Position numbers and translations under genes: made by a program. This document shows, in pieces, positions 33,423 to 46,585 of a DNA stretch of 64,000 nucleotides. The stretch is taken from the NCBI GenBank assembly GCA_037178975.1, contig JASJZH010000002.1, positions 7,615,501-7,679,500 of the forward strand, in the 5' to 3' direction. A model generated the notes under the pieces. That model was not told the DNA's origin, did not search any database, and saw only the letters and a list, made by a program, of their open reading frames with translations. How positions within the stretch are numbered: position 1 is the first letter of the stretch; the number at the start of each line of letters is the position of its first letter. The stretch is from Oscheius tipulae (taxonomy: Eukaryota; Nematoda; Chromadorea; Rhabditida; Rhabditidae).

Positions 33423-36400
33423 TTAATGATCACCACACTGATCGCCTCCCCTAGGTTCCTGCTTTTCGAGCTTGATCAAATCATCGATTCGGAGAATGGT
33501 GATGGCAGCCTCGGTCGCGAATTTCAATGATTTGACCTTGCTGAGCATGGGCTCCAGCACACCGGCTTCCTTGTTATCGCGGATCTCACCCGATTCCAGG
33601 TCCAGACCAGCCCTAAAATTGGAATTTATCATGGAAAAACGGTATGGACAAACCATTTCAGGTGCTGGAGCTGCTTATTGCTTTGGGACTTGTTGTGGAA
33701 GGCTCGGAGCTTGGCCACGAGCTCAGTAGAATCCTTGGCAGCATTGGCGGAGAGCGTTTTCGGGATGACGAGGAGAGCATTCGCGAATTCGGCTACGGCC
33801 AGCTGCTCGCGGGAAGACTGGAAATGGGGAGATTAGGAAATGTCAATCGGTCGGATCATGCCAGTTTTGACTAAACATCAAATTCAAAACAGTTCGACGA
33901 TTGTGAAAGCCTCTCAGATTGACCAGCTCCGGATGAGAATTACCTCATCGAATCAGAATTCCTTCAGAAGGGACAGGAATCGAGAATGATTTTGACAAGA
34001 ATACGGTAGCAGCATAAAAAAATAACAGGTGGAGAGTGGAATTATAGGAGCCTGCTGGCAGTTGACACGACAAGTGGGCTTTATATCAAATCGATAGGTT
34101 GACAGGACTTACGGCTCAGCCATATGAAGAGAAGATGCTACTGGAGTGGATTACAAGGACATGTGAAACAAGGCAGAGAAGAGGGACAGAAGGAGATCGA
34201 CAGATGCAAGAGATCAGAGGAGAACACAACAGAGAATCAAGTTGACCGAATAGAAGTGGTTAGAAAATAGAAGTGTTTAGACAGTTGAGACAGGATCATA
34301 GGATCAGTTGATAGGTACAGACATTTTGACAGAATTAGACAGGAGACAGACTCATTGCGGACGAATGAACCAAACAAGAGAGTTAATGTTGTAGAGTGAT
34401 GGCCCTGTCTAAGCAGACAAAAAACCTACCAAAGTGGTGGCGAAGGCCTCGAGCCAGACGTTCAGAGCAGCTTCAACGGCTCCTCCTCCAGCCACGAGTC
34501 TCCTGCTCTCGAGAACACGACGAACAACGCAGAGCGCATCGTGCATCGATCTTTCCATTTCATCCAGCATCACATCGTTGGCTCCACGCAGAATAATGGA
34601 GCTGGCTGTACGGGCTTTGGGTCCCTTGATCAGAATCAGCTCATCGTCACTGATTCTCTCCTGGACGACCTCGTCAGCGCTGCCGAGGAACGAGGCCTCG
34701 AATGCCTCATCTCCTTCCAGAGTGGCCAAGGAGGACGAGAGAGTAGCTGGAAATGGAGGTAAAACTGCTAATTTTTAAAATGGGACAAACCTCCAGTAGC
34801 TTTGGCAATTCTCTTGAGATCGGTCTTCTTGCATCGGCGGACAGCCATAGCTCCGGACTCGACGAACTGCTTCAGACAAAGATCATCGATACCACCAGTG
34901 GTCAGGACCACATTGGCTCCGGCCTTCAGGATTTTTTCGATGCGGCGCTTCGTAATGTCGAATTCTCTTAAAAATTGAAAGTTAGTACTTACTTTTTGCG
35001 ACTCATCATGGGTATCGCGTTAGAATTGGAACGTAGCAGTTGAAAAAAACATGTCAAAACCGAACTGTTTCTATCAAAATAGAACCAGAGACGGCAGGAT
35101 ACTAGTCTAGAGCTCTAACCGCTAATGTTATAAGCCTACAGAGACCTACAAAACAAGACAGATTGTATGCTATGGATTAAAGGAGAAATGGACAGCTATG
35201 CAAAAACGGTGAAGTTAGTTAAAAACTGAGATTGACAGAAGCATGGTCTATGTGGCAGGCATGTGGGTAAGAACAGTGCAGATGTATGTTATCACATGAG
35301 CAGAGTGACAGTGACGGAATGACAAAGGAAAACACTACAGTTAGCAAACTAGTCCAGTGCAATTGCTCGTTAGGAAGCCACTACAGCCAAGTTCGCTGGG
35401 GCTCTTCTTTTAAGCTGAAAGTCGCTAAAAGACAGGTAAGCATGCACAGGATTAGCTAGGCGCTGCTTGACAAAATCAAATGAACAGATTGACAGCGGGA
35501 TAGCACCGTGGAAAGCAGCTGGTCTTTCACTAAGACTCCTCTTTGAAGCCACATCAACCACGATTAGGCATACAGACCCCTTTTCTAATTCCTCAGCTCG
35601 AGTAAAACCCACTCTCTGCGGATAGCCTCCAACTTCTGGGGATCCTCCACAACGACAGAGATGCCAAGATGCATCTTAGCTTTCTGGAGCGAGAAATCGA
35701 GACAGGCAATCTTGGCATTCTGGACGCGAAGGGGCATGGCCTGACTGGCCACGGTGCAGTTCAAGGCGTAGCCCTTGATGAGCATCGATTCGCGTGCGCT
35801 CTTGCCATGAGCCTTGAGAACATTGACTGCCTTGATGGGGTAGGTGATTTTTCCCGTGGAGTCGGTGACCTTTACGGCTTCGGTGGCGTCGACGCACATT
35901 GCGGCAAAGAAATCGGAATCCCTAGAATGGACATTTTATCCAAAAAGTGGTGTTTTCCTCACGGTCCAATGATTTTGCTGCTCATGGAGGTCTTGGCAGC
36001 GGCGATCAAGGAGCTCCGGCCCAATTCCTCGACTGTGCAAGAGAGATTTTCCTACAAGAATGCGTATTTATTTAAAAGGGAAGAATCAAGGTACCTGAAG
36101 ATACTTGACGGCCTCCTTGCAAGCCAGACGGTAGCCGTTGATGACCGTGGTCGGATGGAGCTTGTTCTTCACGAGCTCGTCAGCGGCCTTGAGCAGCTCG
36201 GCGGCGATGATGACGACCGAGGTCGTTCCATCTCCAACCTCCTCATCCTGGAGCTGCGCGAGCTCGACCAGGACCTTGCCGGCCGGGTGCTCCACGTCCA
36301 ACTGCTTCAGAATAGTGGCGCCGTCATTCGTTACGGTAACTTCCTAGAAATTCGTTGATTTTCTTGATAAAAGAGCCAAATTCACTCCAACATCGTCGAC

Positions 36401-36587
36401 GAGCATCTTATCTAGCCCAACGGGGCCCAAGGAGGACTTGACAATGTTGGCGATGGCAGCACAGGCGGTCACTGAAGTTTCTTTTCGTGAAAGATATGAT
36501 AATATGCTTACCATTCTGAGTGCGGATGCTCTGTCCGGTCGTTCTCTTTCCAGTAAGGGCGAGGAACGATTCTGCAGCTGATGCCAT
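33423..36587 (-). CDS. cct-1: TCP-1 alpha, CCT chaperonin subunit 1
   Basis: Nine exons join in phase: 36587-36512, 36471-36386, 36343-36095, 36051-35963, 35921-35613, 34966-34791, 34746-34430, 33817-33654 and 33612-33423 (551 residues). [20 protein letters not shown], the nucleotide-binding [30 protein letters not shown] with its catalytic Asp, [40 protein letters not shown] and [20 protein letters not shown] are diagnostic of CCT1. It is one of eight subunits of the cytosolic double-ring chaperonin that folds actin and tubulin. Introns 33818-34429 and 34967-35612 are long and hold only AT-rich, GACAG-rich sequence. Confidence 0.96.
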
Positions 36588-37293
36588 GGCCTAGAATTCA
36601 AAATTCCATAGATTTTTTTTTTAAACAAAGGGCTCAGGGTAGGTTACAAACATTCAGAGGCAATATTTTCGGGTCAAACAATGTTACAGCAACATTTTGT
36701 AAGCAAAAATGAGGGAAAAGACACATAAAATTGGCCAGAAGCTGAGGCAACTCTAGAGAATTCCTGCCGGCGACTGCAGCAACAATTTGCAATTGCCGCC
36801 AAATCGCGGCGAGACCCGTGTTTAGTCCTTTAACTCGCAAGTTCAAAATTTCGGGATGGTTTTTCGAATGCTGGATTCCACAAATTTCAAGACCTTTCAC
36901 TTGTTATCCTTTCATTTTGTCCATGTTCTGACGCCCTAAACAATGCAGGCGACCAATATATTGTCTAGAAACAGTCGCGAGCCGGAAAATCAAGAAGGAA
37001 GAGAAATTTTTCGAGAAATTTTCGTGGTTCAATCATTTTACCTATTTTTCATAACACTTCACCCATTTTTGATGTCGCTAACATTCTTGAGAACCAAATA
37101 ATGGTCTAGAAAGAGTCATGAGCAGAAAAATCTAGGAATAATGGTCTCCTTTTATCGATTTTGGTTCTGTGCTTTCTCAAAACTTTGCTAGGTCTCTACT
37201 GTTCTAATTTCTTGGCTCTCAGACGTTCTTCTCGTCATTTCAGTGAAAAGAATCAGTTCCAGGAGCCACTAGACGGAGATAGGCACGTTCGCA
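36588..37293. promoter_or_regulatory. Divergent promoter region, cct-1 / pfs-2
   Basis: This 706-bp gap lies between two divergent housekeeping starts. I see no TATA box or recognised element. It presumably carries both promoters. Confidence 0.4.
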
Positions 37294-40200
37294 ATGTCGA
37301 CGGCCGTCATGAAGACGGTAAGAGCTTTTTCTCAGCCCATTTTACGGTTTGCCCAATTCAGAACCAGCCAATCCAGTTCGGAGGAGCTGGTCCAGCCGTC
37401 ACACTCAAGTTCTCGACACAGCCTCCGACCGGAGGAAATACTTTATACAGAAAGCCGGGCTACAATGCACAATTTCGACCTATGAACACGGTGAGCTGCC
37501 TTTCTGGTAGTACTTGAACAAGCGCCCCGACTCGATTTTACACGAAACTGCATACGGCGCAAGAAAAACTAGCGCGAAGTAATTTTCCTTTTTTTTTTCA
37601 TCGTTTTCTACCTTGTTCCTCGACCTAGGAAAGTAGAAAAAAAAGAAATTTCCCTTTATTACAGGTAATATCTGCATCAATAGTTTTCTGTTGATTCCAA
37701 GGTGCGGTACATTGAAAGGAGTCAAACAACATTAAACAGACAGAAAATGTAAAAGGATAAGAAACGACGAAAAACGAAAAGGAAAATTATTTCGAGCCAT
37801 GACGTAGTCTTTAAAGTCAAGTCGGGCTCCGATTCATTGAAAAAGTTCCAGTATCCAGCCGACATAATCATGGGCGATGGTCCGGGACGTCGTCTTCGGA
37901 AGAATGTGGCGAATGTGCGTCGTCACGTCGACTACGTCTCCAATATTCTCAACCATTACGAGGTTTTTTCTTTGACTTTTGTACAAGGAAAATGAGTTCC
38001 AGTCCCGATTATGGCAATACGGGAAGCGGCGGAGGCTGTTTCAGCAGCCGGACGAGCTCTATCAGAACACGGCCCTGCCGGCCTGGTGCACTCCCGAGGT
38101 CCCCGTGGACTGTATCCTCACGAAATTCGTCCGTGCCGCCATGAACAAGGTCAAATGCCCCGTCTATTCACTCTGCGTAAGTCATGGATCTTTTTCTGCA
38201 GAAATGATACGATTTTAGTGGACCCCAGAAGGAAAACGTCTCATTACGGGTGCCTCAACCGGCGAATTCACTCTCTGGAACGGGACAGCCTTCAATTTCG
38301 AGACTATTCTACAGGTAGCCGTGTTTTAAGTCGTGATATATAAAATTTCAGGCCCACGACTCGGCGATACGAGCCATGACCTGGTCGCACAATGAGCAAT
38401 GGCTCGTTTCCGGTGATCACGACGGGTATATCAAGTACTGGCAGCCCAATATGAACAATGTACACATGTATCAGGCCCATAAGGACGATCCGATCAGGGG
38501 ACTCAGGTGTGTTTCAAGTTGTAGACAATTTTTGTTGCTGAAAATTGGAAGAGGAAGGGCTAAAAGAGCCGTTCGCCCATAGGTAGAAACTTGATTGAAA
38601 AGACTTTGCTTCGAATCACTGCTCCCGACCTTTTTGACTACCTCTTTCTGACCCTTGTTTTGACCAAGAAAGTTCTCGACGCTTTTGGTCTGATATCTAC
38701 ATGGTCAGACTCTCTAAAATCTATCACAGAACTCGTGCTGATCAGCCTAATAACCTCATCTTCCCAGTGTTGCAAATCTCATAGCTTCCACTGACCAAAA
38801 TTGAGTTGGTTGTACCCATTGTTCTCGAAACCCTCCTTCTATTTGAAACTGCTACAAAATACTTGCGAAGGCATGTCACTTTGCCATAGTTTTGCTTTCC
38901 TAACTATTGCCCTTGGCCAAGACGAACTATGTTTTTTTGACAAGAACATTTGCAAAGAGTAGATATCACCTGCAAACCGTAATTTCTTGCTTCTTGCCAG
39001 GCTTCCCCCAAGATAACAGCTCATTCCCTCCTATTTCCAGCTTTGCTCCAACAGACGTCAAGCTCGTCTCGGCTTCAGACGACGGCACGGCCAGGATCTG
39101 GGATTTTGCTCGATGCTCGGAGGAGCGAGTCCTCCGCGGTCACGGCTCCGAAGTCCGCTGTGTGGACTGGCATCCCCAGAAAGGTCTCGTGGTGACAGGT
39201 TCCCGTGACTCGCAGCAGCCTGTAAAGCTCTGGGATCCGAAGAGCGGGCAGTGTCTCTCGACCTTGTCAGTCATTTTCCGCCACTTTTTTCGTCACGAGA
39301 AAATTCAGGCAAGATCACAAAAGTTCAGTGATGGCAGTGCAGTGGAATTCGAACGGGAACTGGCTTCTTACAGGCGGTCGTGACCATCTGATCAAGCTCT
39401 ACGACATCCGCATTATGAAGGAAATGCACACGTTCCGTGGTCACAAGAAGGAAGTCACCTGTAAGTTTTTCCGCCCTTTTTTCACCAGATTTTTTTTTTT
39501 GGATTACCCACCGAAAATATCGCATTTTTAGCCTTGGCCTGGAACCCCGTCCATGAGAATCTCTTTGTGAGTGGCGGAGGAGACGGCTCGATAGCCTACT
39601 GGCTCGTAGGGACCGAAAAAGAGGTCGGACTCTTGGAGCACGCTCACGATCAGGCCATCTGGGCCATGCAGTTCCATCCGAAAGGACATATCCTCTCGAC
39701 GGGCTCGAATGACAATAACACCAAGTTCTGGGCGAGGAATAGGCCCGGCGATACGCAGGAGGACATTTTCGGGCTGTCCTCTTTCACAACTAATATGGTA
39801 GGTTTGAGGCCTATTTTTGAAGATTTGGCTGATAAAAGAGGCCATAGTTGTTGTGCTTCCGAATAGAAAATAAGGTCCTGAGCAGGCTGGAGGTTCTGTA
39901 TAGTCTGTTCAGAAACGGGGCTGACTGGCGGCATACTGTAAAATTTTTTCTTGTTCTTCTCACCAATTTTCCGAAACCGATTATTTTCAAACATAGCGAA
40001 TGACAACAAAAAAGCTGATAAGAAAAAAATACACCGAAGAAACCAGGGATAATCCGCTTCTAAATATTAAAGGACTGGCGCGGCGGGTCCCACGTGTAAA
40101 AATTCTACAGTATGCCCTAGTCAGCCCTGTTCCTGAACACTATAATGAATCAAAATTTTACATGTAAAATCAGCTACTTATGGTAGCGTTTAATACTCTC

Positions 40201-42709
40201 TTATAAATCACATGTCTCTCTACTATGCTTTCCTCGCCCTATACATGTCCAATTCAATCTCCTCTCCATTTTCCTCTCTAAAGAGTCCAGTCAATCCCCC
40301 TCGATTACTTTGGCCGGTTTCATCTACAAGAATGGCCCCGGCTATAGGTTCACTACTGTGACTCCTCTGCTTAAACCACACGGTTATCATGTTTCTTGCC
40401 GTATGCCAAAGCCCGTCGTTGTTGTTCCTATCATTCATTTCCCTGTTAACTAATCTATTGACCTATTTTTGTTCCTATAAAAATTTCCTTTTTTCATACC
40501 ATGCTTCTATCAAGCTGGTTGTTTTCCTTCTCTTTGTGACATCGCCTCCAACTCAACCTGTCCATTTCAATCTCTCAGTTTTGTTTTATTCCAGTCAATT
40601 TGTCCAGTTATCCCACTACGTTCTCTTTCTAACTTTAGCAGCCTGTCTTTCTTAGTTTCCTCAAAGGAATATCGTACTAAAGCTCTGGTCGAAATAGGCC
40701 TGTCGTTCTTTCTCTACAGGTCAATCACGGTTCTAGGTGACTGATAGAATGATATAAGAGAATCGCAGATCTCAAAAACTATGCAAATGAACATTCTCCC
40801 TATTTCTTTGAGCTCATTTCTCAACAAATTCATTTTCCAGGTCGGAGCTCTGGATAAGGAACGCGAGCCGAAAGCCAGTCATATTCGAATAGACGAGGAG
40901 ACCATTCTGGCTGCAGCCTCAATCCCCGGCATGGGTCTGGACGATGACGTCTACGAGAAGGTCAACCGTGACAACCTCTCGAATCCGATGACCAATGCCA
41001 GTGCCATGCTGCTTATGCCCGAGGATCTCAACACTCGTAGAGATGTATTTTTTGCTATTATGTTGTTACAAAATTGTATTTTAGACAGCCTCCTACGCTA
41101 ACCGCAAGGTGCTACTAAAGCAGCCCCCACCGAAAAAAGCCCAACGCCAATTCGAGCGCATGTGGAATGTGAGCAAACCTGGAGCAGCCGGTGAGATTCA
41201 ACAGCATTTGGTTGTCTTTTGGTCAATAAATCTAAAATTTAGACGCTAATTTTGTCGCAAGATCAGTGAAAAGAGAGAATAAATGAGACTTAACAGGTGC
41301 TCTCGAAAAGTCCACGTTTTCGCCTAAGGATTGAGCAGGAAGTGGAATAAAGCAGTCATTTTCCATGGAAGAAGACCAGTTAGACAGCTGTAAAGTCACA
41401 ACCGTTATTTTTACAGTACAAGGACGACTATCGCCTCTTTGATGCGAATATTCTTGTAAAATAGTCCGCTTCTCATCGTGGGAACCATTCTCATGCCTTT
41501 TACTATCTAAAACAGCCTGTCAACAAAGTTTAGCGTGTCCGGGAATCGAACCCGGGTCGTCTGGTTCGTAGTAGAGATCTACCAATACACCACTTTTGCA
41601 CTGCAACTTTGAAGGGCTGATAATTTGTTGGAATGAAGGGAAATCCTTAAATATGATTGCATCTCATTACTCAGCTCTAATAGGTCAAGAGATGTGCGCA
41701 ACAACTCTTAGACTTAGTCAAGTTAGGAGAACAGCTGCTACGTATTGAAATATATGGTCACAAGTTGGTGCGCACTGTCTTTCGGGATGATCCGAACAGG
41801 GTGCGCACCAACTCTTAATCGTAGGCTTCGATAAGCTGTTTCGAAAGATGGTCACACATTGCTGCGCACCATTCTTTCAACTTTGAGTATGCGGTACTTC
41901 TACAAAACCCTGCAGACAATTCAAAATATTCATTTTTCAGGCGAAGAGGGCCCGAATCAGAATGAGGACGTTTACCGACAGCCGAAGGCCAGTCTCCTCG
42001 GTGCTCCTCCTGGTGCCTCGATGATCCAGCCTGTCCAAAATTTCGGTCTGCCGCCACCGCAGCAAGATCTGGGACCTCCGCCCCAGCAGCAGATGAACAC
42101 CATGCCACCGCCACATTATGATCCCCGACAAGCCCTGCTGGCCTCTCTGGCCCCGGCTATAGGTCCATGGTCGAATAGACCACCTCCGCAGCTGTCCAGA
42201 GAAGGTAAAAGACAATACTAAACTCGTAAAACAGTAAAAAATCTTCAGCGTTCGATCTGCCGAGACCCACGGATCGACTGGGCCCGGCCTTTGAGCAGTT
42301 CCAGGCCGGACCATCGTCTCAGCAGCAGCAGCAGCAGAACATGAACCAGCCGAGGCCCTTCTGGACACCGAATATACCGCCACCGAGCATGGGAGGAGCT
42401 CCAAATATGGGTGGAGGGCCGCAGAATATGGGAGGAGGCCCACCTAACATGGGAGGAGTAGGAGGAAATAGGAGAGGCGTAAGTATTTTGTTCGTTTTTG
42501 GGGAAAAAACAAAAAGTGGCCTGGTAAATCGTGATTTTGAGACAAAGGGCTGGTATCAAAGGAAACAGTCTGATTTCCAGGACTTTGACTACCGCGGCAA
42601 CGGCAACCCGAATCCCTTCTTCGACTACGACAGACGAGGCGAGCAGCAGCCGAGAAGAGGAGGACGTGGACGAGACAACAACCAACAGCAACAGCAGCGA
42701 CCCTATTGA
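37294..42709 (+). CDS. pfs-2: WDR33/PFS-2, polyadenylation-factor WD40 protein
   Basis: Fourteen exons join in phase: 37294-37317, 37362-37490, 37852-37962, 38003-38176, 38219-38314, 38352-38506, 39041-39265, 39309-39460, 39532-39797, 40841-41044, 41085-41190, 41941-42204, 42249-42478 and 42581-42709 (754 residues). The conserved N-terminal block [20 protein letters not shown] precedes seven WD repeats, including [30 protein letters not shown] and [12 protein letters not shown]. The C-terminal third is Pro/Gln/Gly-rich with [12 protein letters not shown] repeats and an RG-rich end. WDR33 with CPSF30 recognises AAUAAA in nuclear pre-mRNA 3' processing. Four long introns (37491-37851, 38507-39040, 39798-40840, 41191-41940) carry inverted repeats or tRNA-like sequence. 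Confidence 0.95.
37573..37798. repeat. Inverted repeat in pfs-2 intron 2
   Basis: The left arm GCGAAGTAATTTTCCTTT (from 37573) and right arm AAAGGAAAATTATTTCGAGC (to 37798) are complementary over about 38 bp, with a spacer of about 150 bp. Confidence 0.55.
39875..40145. repeat. Inverted repeat in pfs-2 intron 9
   Basis: The left arm near 39899-39950 includes GGGGCTGACTGGCGGCATAC. The right arm near 40093-40143 includes GTATGCCCTAGTCAGCCC. They pair over about 50 bp with scattered mismatches. The rest of this 1-kb intron shows nothing recognisable. Confidence 0.6.
41535..41603 (-). other. tRNA-like pseudogene in a pfs-2 intron
   Basis: The minus strand reads GTGGTGTATTGGTAGATCTC with a perfect T arm CCGGG-TTCGATT-CCCGG. 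The D arm and T arm are tRNA-like. The anticodon stem (around CTACGAA) and acceptor stem do not pair. A related sequence occurs at 63817-63868. Confidence 0.45.
41763..41813. repeat. Perfect 13-bp inverted repeat hairpin
   Basis: AGTTGGTGCGCAC (41763-41775) and GTGCGCACCAACT (41801-41813) are exact complements around a 25-nt loop. TTGCTGCGCACCATTC nearby (about 41860) and GGTGCGCAACAA at 20680 share the core. Confidence 0.6.
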
Positions 42710-43440
42710 TATCAAACATTCCAACACCTTGTTTTATAACAAACTGATAAAATATACGATTACTTGTACATTTTCTCATGTTTTAGTGTAGGGATGGTCT
42801 AGGTTTTTTTTTAGAGGCAAAAGGAATGACCTTTGTTTATTAGCGTTTTAGCTGCGTTACTGGGCCAAAAAGAAATTATAATTTTAGCAGTGTCGGCTGT
42901 ATTTTGGTGAAGATTCTCAGTGTCTGTCAACATTCTAGCAGTTTTTTAGGATCATAAGTATCGTAGTTTCAAAGTAGTGGCTGTATTTGATAGAGGAGAA
43001 ATGTGTATTGTTTATGTGGTCTAGCCATGTTTTTGGGCAAAAAAAGGTAGTTCTTATTGTATTTTAGAGCTGAAAGGAAGGCTTATGGTTTACTTGCATT
43101 CCAGCCGTATTTTCAGTGTAAAAACGCCGTAATTTTGGTGAGTTTTCCACCGTGTGCTGGAGATAAAAACATGCCATAATTCCATCGAGAGAATTTTAAA
43201 ATTAAATTCCCACCAAATTCTGCTCCTTTGTTCGGTAACTCAATTTTGCACCCCAAAGGGCTGCCGAGCAGCGAGGTTCCCACCACGAATTTGGTAGTTT
43301 CGTGCCGGTTTTCTTTTCCTAAAATTCTCTTGAGGGGGTTTTTCTTGTAAATTTATAAATATTCCGCCGTTCTCTATAGTTTTTTTTTTAAATCTAAAAA
43401 TGCTACAGAATTCTCGTTTCAGCAGCTTTATACATACAAA
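42710..43440. other. pfs-2 / cgh-1 gap
   Basis: This contains the pfs-2 3' UTR and cgh-1 promoter. GTGTTATTTTAG-like T-rich repeats are visible, but no coding sequence, element copy or RNA gene. The acceptor TTTCAG at about 43418-43423 lies shortly before the cgh-1 ATG and fits trans-splicing. Confidence 0.4.
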
Positions 43441-44950
43441 ATGAGCGTCGCAGCTGCAGCTCCCATCAACGACGACAGCTGGAAGGCCGGCCTGTCTCTG
43501 CCGCCCAAAGACCGACGCTTCAAGACTGCCGATGTGACCGAGACGAAGGGTGTCGAGTTCGAGGACTTCTGCCTCAGCCGTGATCTACTCATGGGCGTCT
43601 TCGAGAAGGGCTGGGAGAAGCCATCCCCGATCCAGGAGGCTGCCATTGGAGTCGCCCTGTCCGGTACATTGTTATTCAATTTCTTGTAGTCTTTTCGAAA
43701 AGAGAACTGTTTCAAAATGATGTAGACTTCTGGTGCAATGGCTTATTTATCATCTATTCTGTTTTAGGTCAAGACATCTTGGCCCGTGCCAAGAACGGAA
43801 CTGGAAAGACTGGCGCCTACTGTCTGCCCGTCATTGAGAAGATCAACCCGAGTTTGAAGAAGATCCAAGCCCTGATTGTCGTCCCGACTCGTGAGCTCGC
43901 CCTGCAGACGTCGCAGATCTGTGTCGAGCTGTCGAAGCATCTCATGCTGAAGGTCATGGTCACCACCGGCGGCACGGATCTCCGTGAGGACATTATGCGT
44001 CTCAGCGGACCCGTCCATCTCGTCATCGCCACCCCGGGCCGAATTCTCGATCTGATGGAAAAGCAGGTGGCCGACGTGACCAACTGCAAGACCTTCGTGC
44101 TTGACGAGGCTGATAAGCTTCTTTCTCAGGATTTCCAGGTATCTTTTTCTCTCGTTCACCACCAATCCATAGTTACAGGGTGTCCTCGACCGCATGATCT
44201 CGTTCCTGCCCCGTGATCGTCAGATCATGCTCTTCTCGGCTACCTTCCCAATGTCCGTCACCGACTTCATGAAGAAGCACATGCGCAAGCCGTACGAGAT
44301 CAACCTGATGGACGAGCTGACGCTGATCGGAGTCACCCAGTACTACGCCTACGTCCAGGAGAAGCAGAAGGTTCACTGCCTCAACACGCTATTCCGCAAG
44401 CTTCAAATCAACCAGTCCATCATCTTCTGCAACTCTACACAGGTAAGATTTCTTGCACTCTAGTGAACCATGCCTGTTTTAGCGCGTGGAACTGCTGGCC
44501 AAGAAGATCACGGAGATCGGCTACTCTTGCTACTACATCCACTCGAAGATGGCCCAGACCCATCGTAACCGCGTCTTCCACGACTTCCGCCAAGGCAACT
44601 GCCGCAACCTTGTCTGCTCCGACCTCCTCACTCGCGGTATCGACATTCAAGCGGTCAACGTGGTCATCAACTTCGACTTCCCCAGAAACGCCGAGACCTA
44701 TCTCCACAGAATTGGACGGTTCGTTATAGAGCTCATCTTCGCAATTACCCTCTCTTTTAGCTCGGGTCGTTTCGGTCACCTCGGAGTTGCCATTAATCTC
44801 GTCACCTACGAGGACCGCCACAACCTGCGTCGCATTGAGGAGGAGCTGAGAACTCGCATCGAGCCCATCCCGAAGAGCGTCGACCCGAAGCTCTACGTGG
44901 CCGAATGTCAGATGGTCGAGGATGCTGTTGAGGAAGCCAAGGAGGCCTAA
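43441..44950 (+). CDS. cgh-1: DDX6/CGH-1 DEAD-box RNA helicase
   Basis: Five exons join in phase: 43441-43663, 43768-44138, 44179-44442, 44483-44718 and 44761-44950 (427 residues, as in DDX6/CGH-1). Motifs in order: F and Q motif ([17 protein letters not shown]), Walker [42 protein letters not shown] (DEAD), [25 protein letters not shown] and [15 protein letters not shown]. It is an RNA-dependent ATPase of P bodies and germ granules in translational repression, decapping and maternal mRNA protection. Codon use is strongly C-ending compared with neighbours, as expected of a highly expressed gene. An AATAAA is at 45171. Confidence 0.97.
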
Positions 44951-45256
44951 TCTCCTTCCTTTTTCGTCTACTTTGTTAATTTTTATGTTCCCAAAAAATT
45001 TTATCGTATCTGTCTGTCCACCGCCCCTCTTTTGCTCTGTATATTGCTTACAAGTAGGTCCAGGTGGACGAATCGTCTGGTCGCGCCCCGGCTGGCCATG
45101 TGTCTTGCCCCCATCGCGTACCAATCCTCTTAATTCTCTCCTATGTTGATTTTTTTCGATGATTCGAAACAATAAAAGACTTCAAATGCTGGTAAAAAAA
45201 ACTTATTTATTTTGGGCAAAATCAACAACACTAAAAACGGAGGGACTAGGAGGAGA

Positions 45257-46585
45257 TCAGTACTCGTCTTTGACGAGTTTGCGCGGCTTGTTCAAATGGT
45301 TGGCGCTGGCGCCCTTCGGGAAACGAACCGACTTGGGGAAGGGCTCGCCGAAGAGACTGTCATCGAGGTGAACCTGTAATAGTTGGTGTAAAGGAGCAGG
45401 AACTGGTCTAACCTCGTATTTCGAGTCGTCTGGGTCCGGAATAACGCGTCGTCCATCTTTTATGGCCATCTCTTTTGCCAGTGAAACGAGGCTCTGTAAA
45501 TTTTTTTCGCAAAGATGCAGCAGTTTCTAGAGCATTTTTCACTTTCGGCCTTAGAGCCCTACGCGAAATAAATCATTTTTGGTCCAAAGTCGGATAAACC
45601 ACCGCTGCGAACAATTTTGTAATGAGATTTACGTCTTTTTCTGTAGAAACGAGATACCGGTATGAACTCGGGTCTTCATTTCATATTGTTTGCTCCAAAG
45701 AAAAGTGCCATCAAGAACTGAACGATTTTTCACTCCGGCAGTTGCTGTTTCTGTGACAAGTAGGCATAAAGTCTCTGTGAGATAGAAACACTAGCCGATC
45801 AGCCTAAATTGGTCTGCACACGTTGCGTATTTCATGCCGACCATTTCAGAACCTGTGCAAGGTGCTAAATTTAATTTGAGAATGAATTAATGATTATGGC
45901 TTGCAGGTAGATGCTCGAAACGTTGTTATAACCGAAGATTTTGGTAATAAAATCTTGTGCTCCAAGGTATTCGGCCAGAGGTTGTCTCTCAGCTACAACC
46001 CTTTTTTTCCAGCTACAGTTTCTATTTGCAAAAGGAAACAGGTTTGACGTTATTGGAAGTTCTGAATACAGCCAGAGCTGCTGAGAATGTTAAACTGGAC
46101 GATTCCTTTTTCAAACTAGCTAGGGAACGAACCTTGAATGTCCTTGGCTCATAAATGGCCATCTGCGAGAGGACGACGTTGTCCAGAAGAATGTGAGCCT
46201 GCTCTAGCATGTTCCGGAAGTGCTTGTACTCCATTTTGTGCTCGGCCAGGGCGGCATTTAGTCTCTCCTCGGCGTACTAAACTGCATTTAGGACTGAAAA
46301 TCATCGAAACCTACATATTTCTCCAGTTTCGGGCCATCCCGGCGCTGCATGTCGAGGTAGTTAAAGACCTTATCCATCTTTCTGTAGCCTCCTTTAACTG
46401 TGTCGCGTTCAGACGCGTATTGCCACTGAAAGTTGACTATTTTAATTAAAGGCTAAAATACTCACCGCGGTGAATCTGTATAGCCGTTCCCGTCCTGCCC
46501 ATTTGTCCGCCTTCGGAATCACATGGAATGGGTCGTAGTTGCTGTTCACTATTCTGCGCAGGCTGCAGACTGTTGATGTTCTCAT
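45257..46585 (-). CDS. mrpl-20: Mitochondrial ribosomal protein bL20m
   Basis: Five exons join in phase: 46585-46466, 46425-46315, 46276-46133, 45493-45413 and 45373-45257 (190 residues). WAGRERLYRFTAWQYASERD, KMEYKHFRNMLEQAHILLDN and SQMAIYEPRTFKSLVSLAKE match the bL20 fold, which binds 23S-type rRNA early in large-subunit assembly. A C-terminal extension beyond the bacterial length ends HLNKPRKLVKDEY. A TTTTCAG acceptor lies one base before the ATG. The fourth intron of transcription order reversed (45494-46132) is long, with no recognised content. It converges with cgh-1. Confidence 0.85.

Noticed and set aside
41535-41603. Functional tRNA gene
   Set aside because: The T arm is perfect, but the acceptor and anticodon stems do not pair, so it is called a relic.
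41937-42727. Long minus frames over the pfs-2 3' exons
   Set aside because: They mirror the Pro/Gln/Gly-rich coding sequence and have no features of their own.
44435-45172. 245-residue minus frame over cgh-1
   Set aside because: It is antisense to the conserved helicase exons; C-ending codon bias of cgh-1 keeps the opposite frame open.
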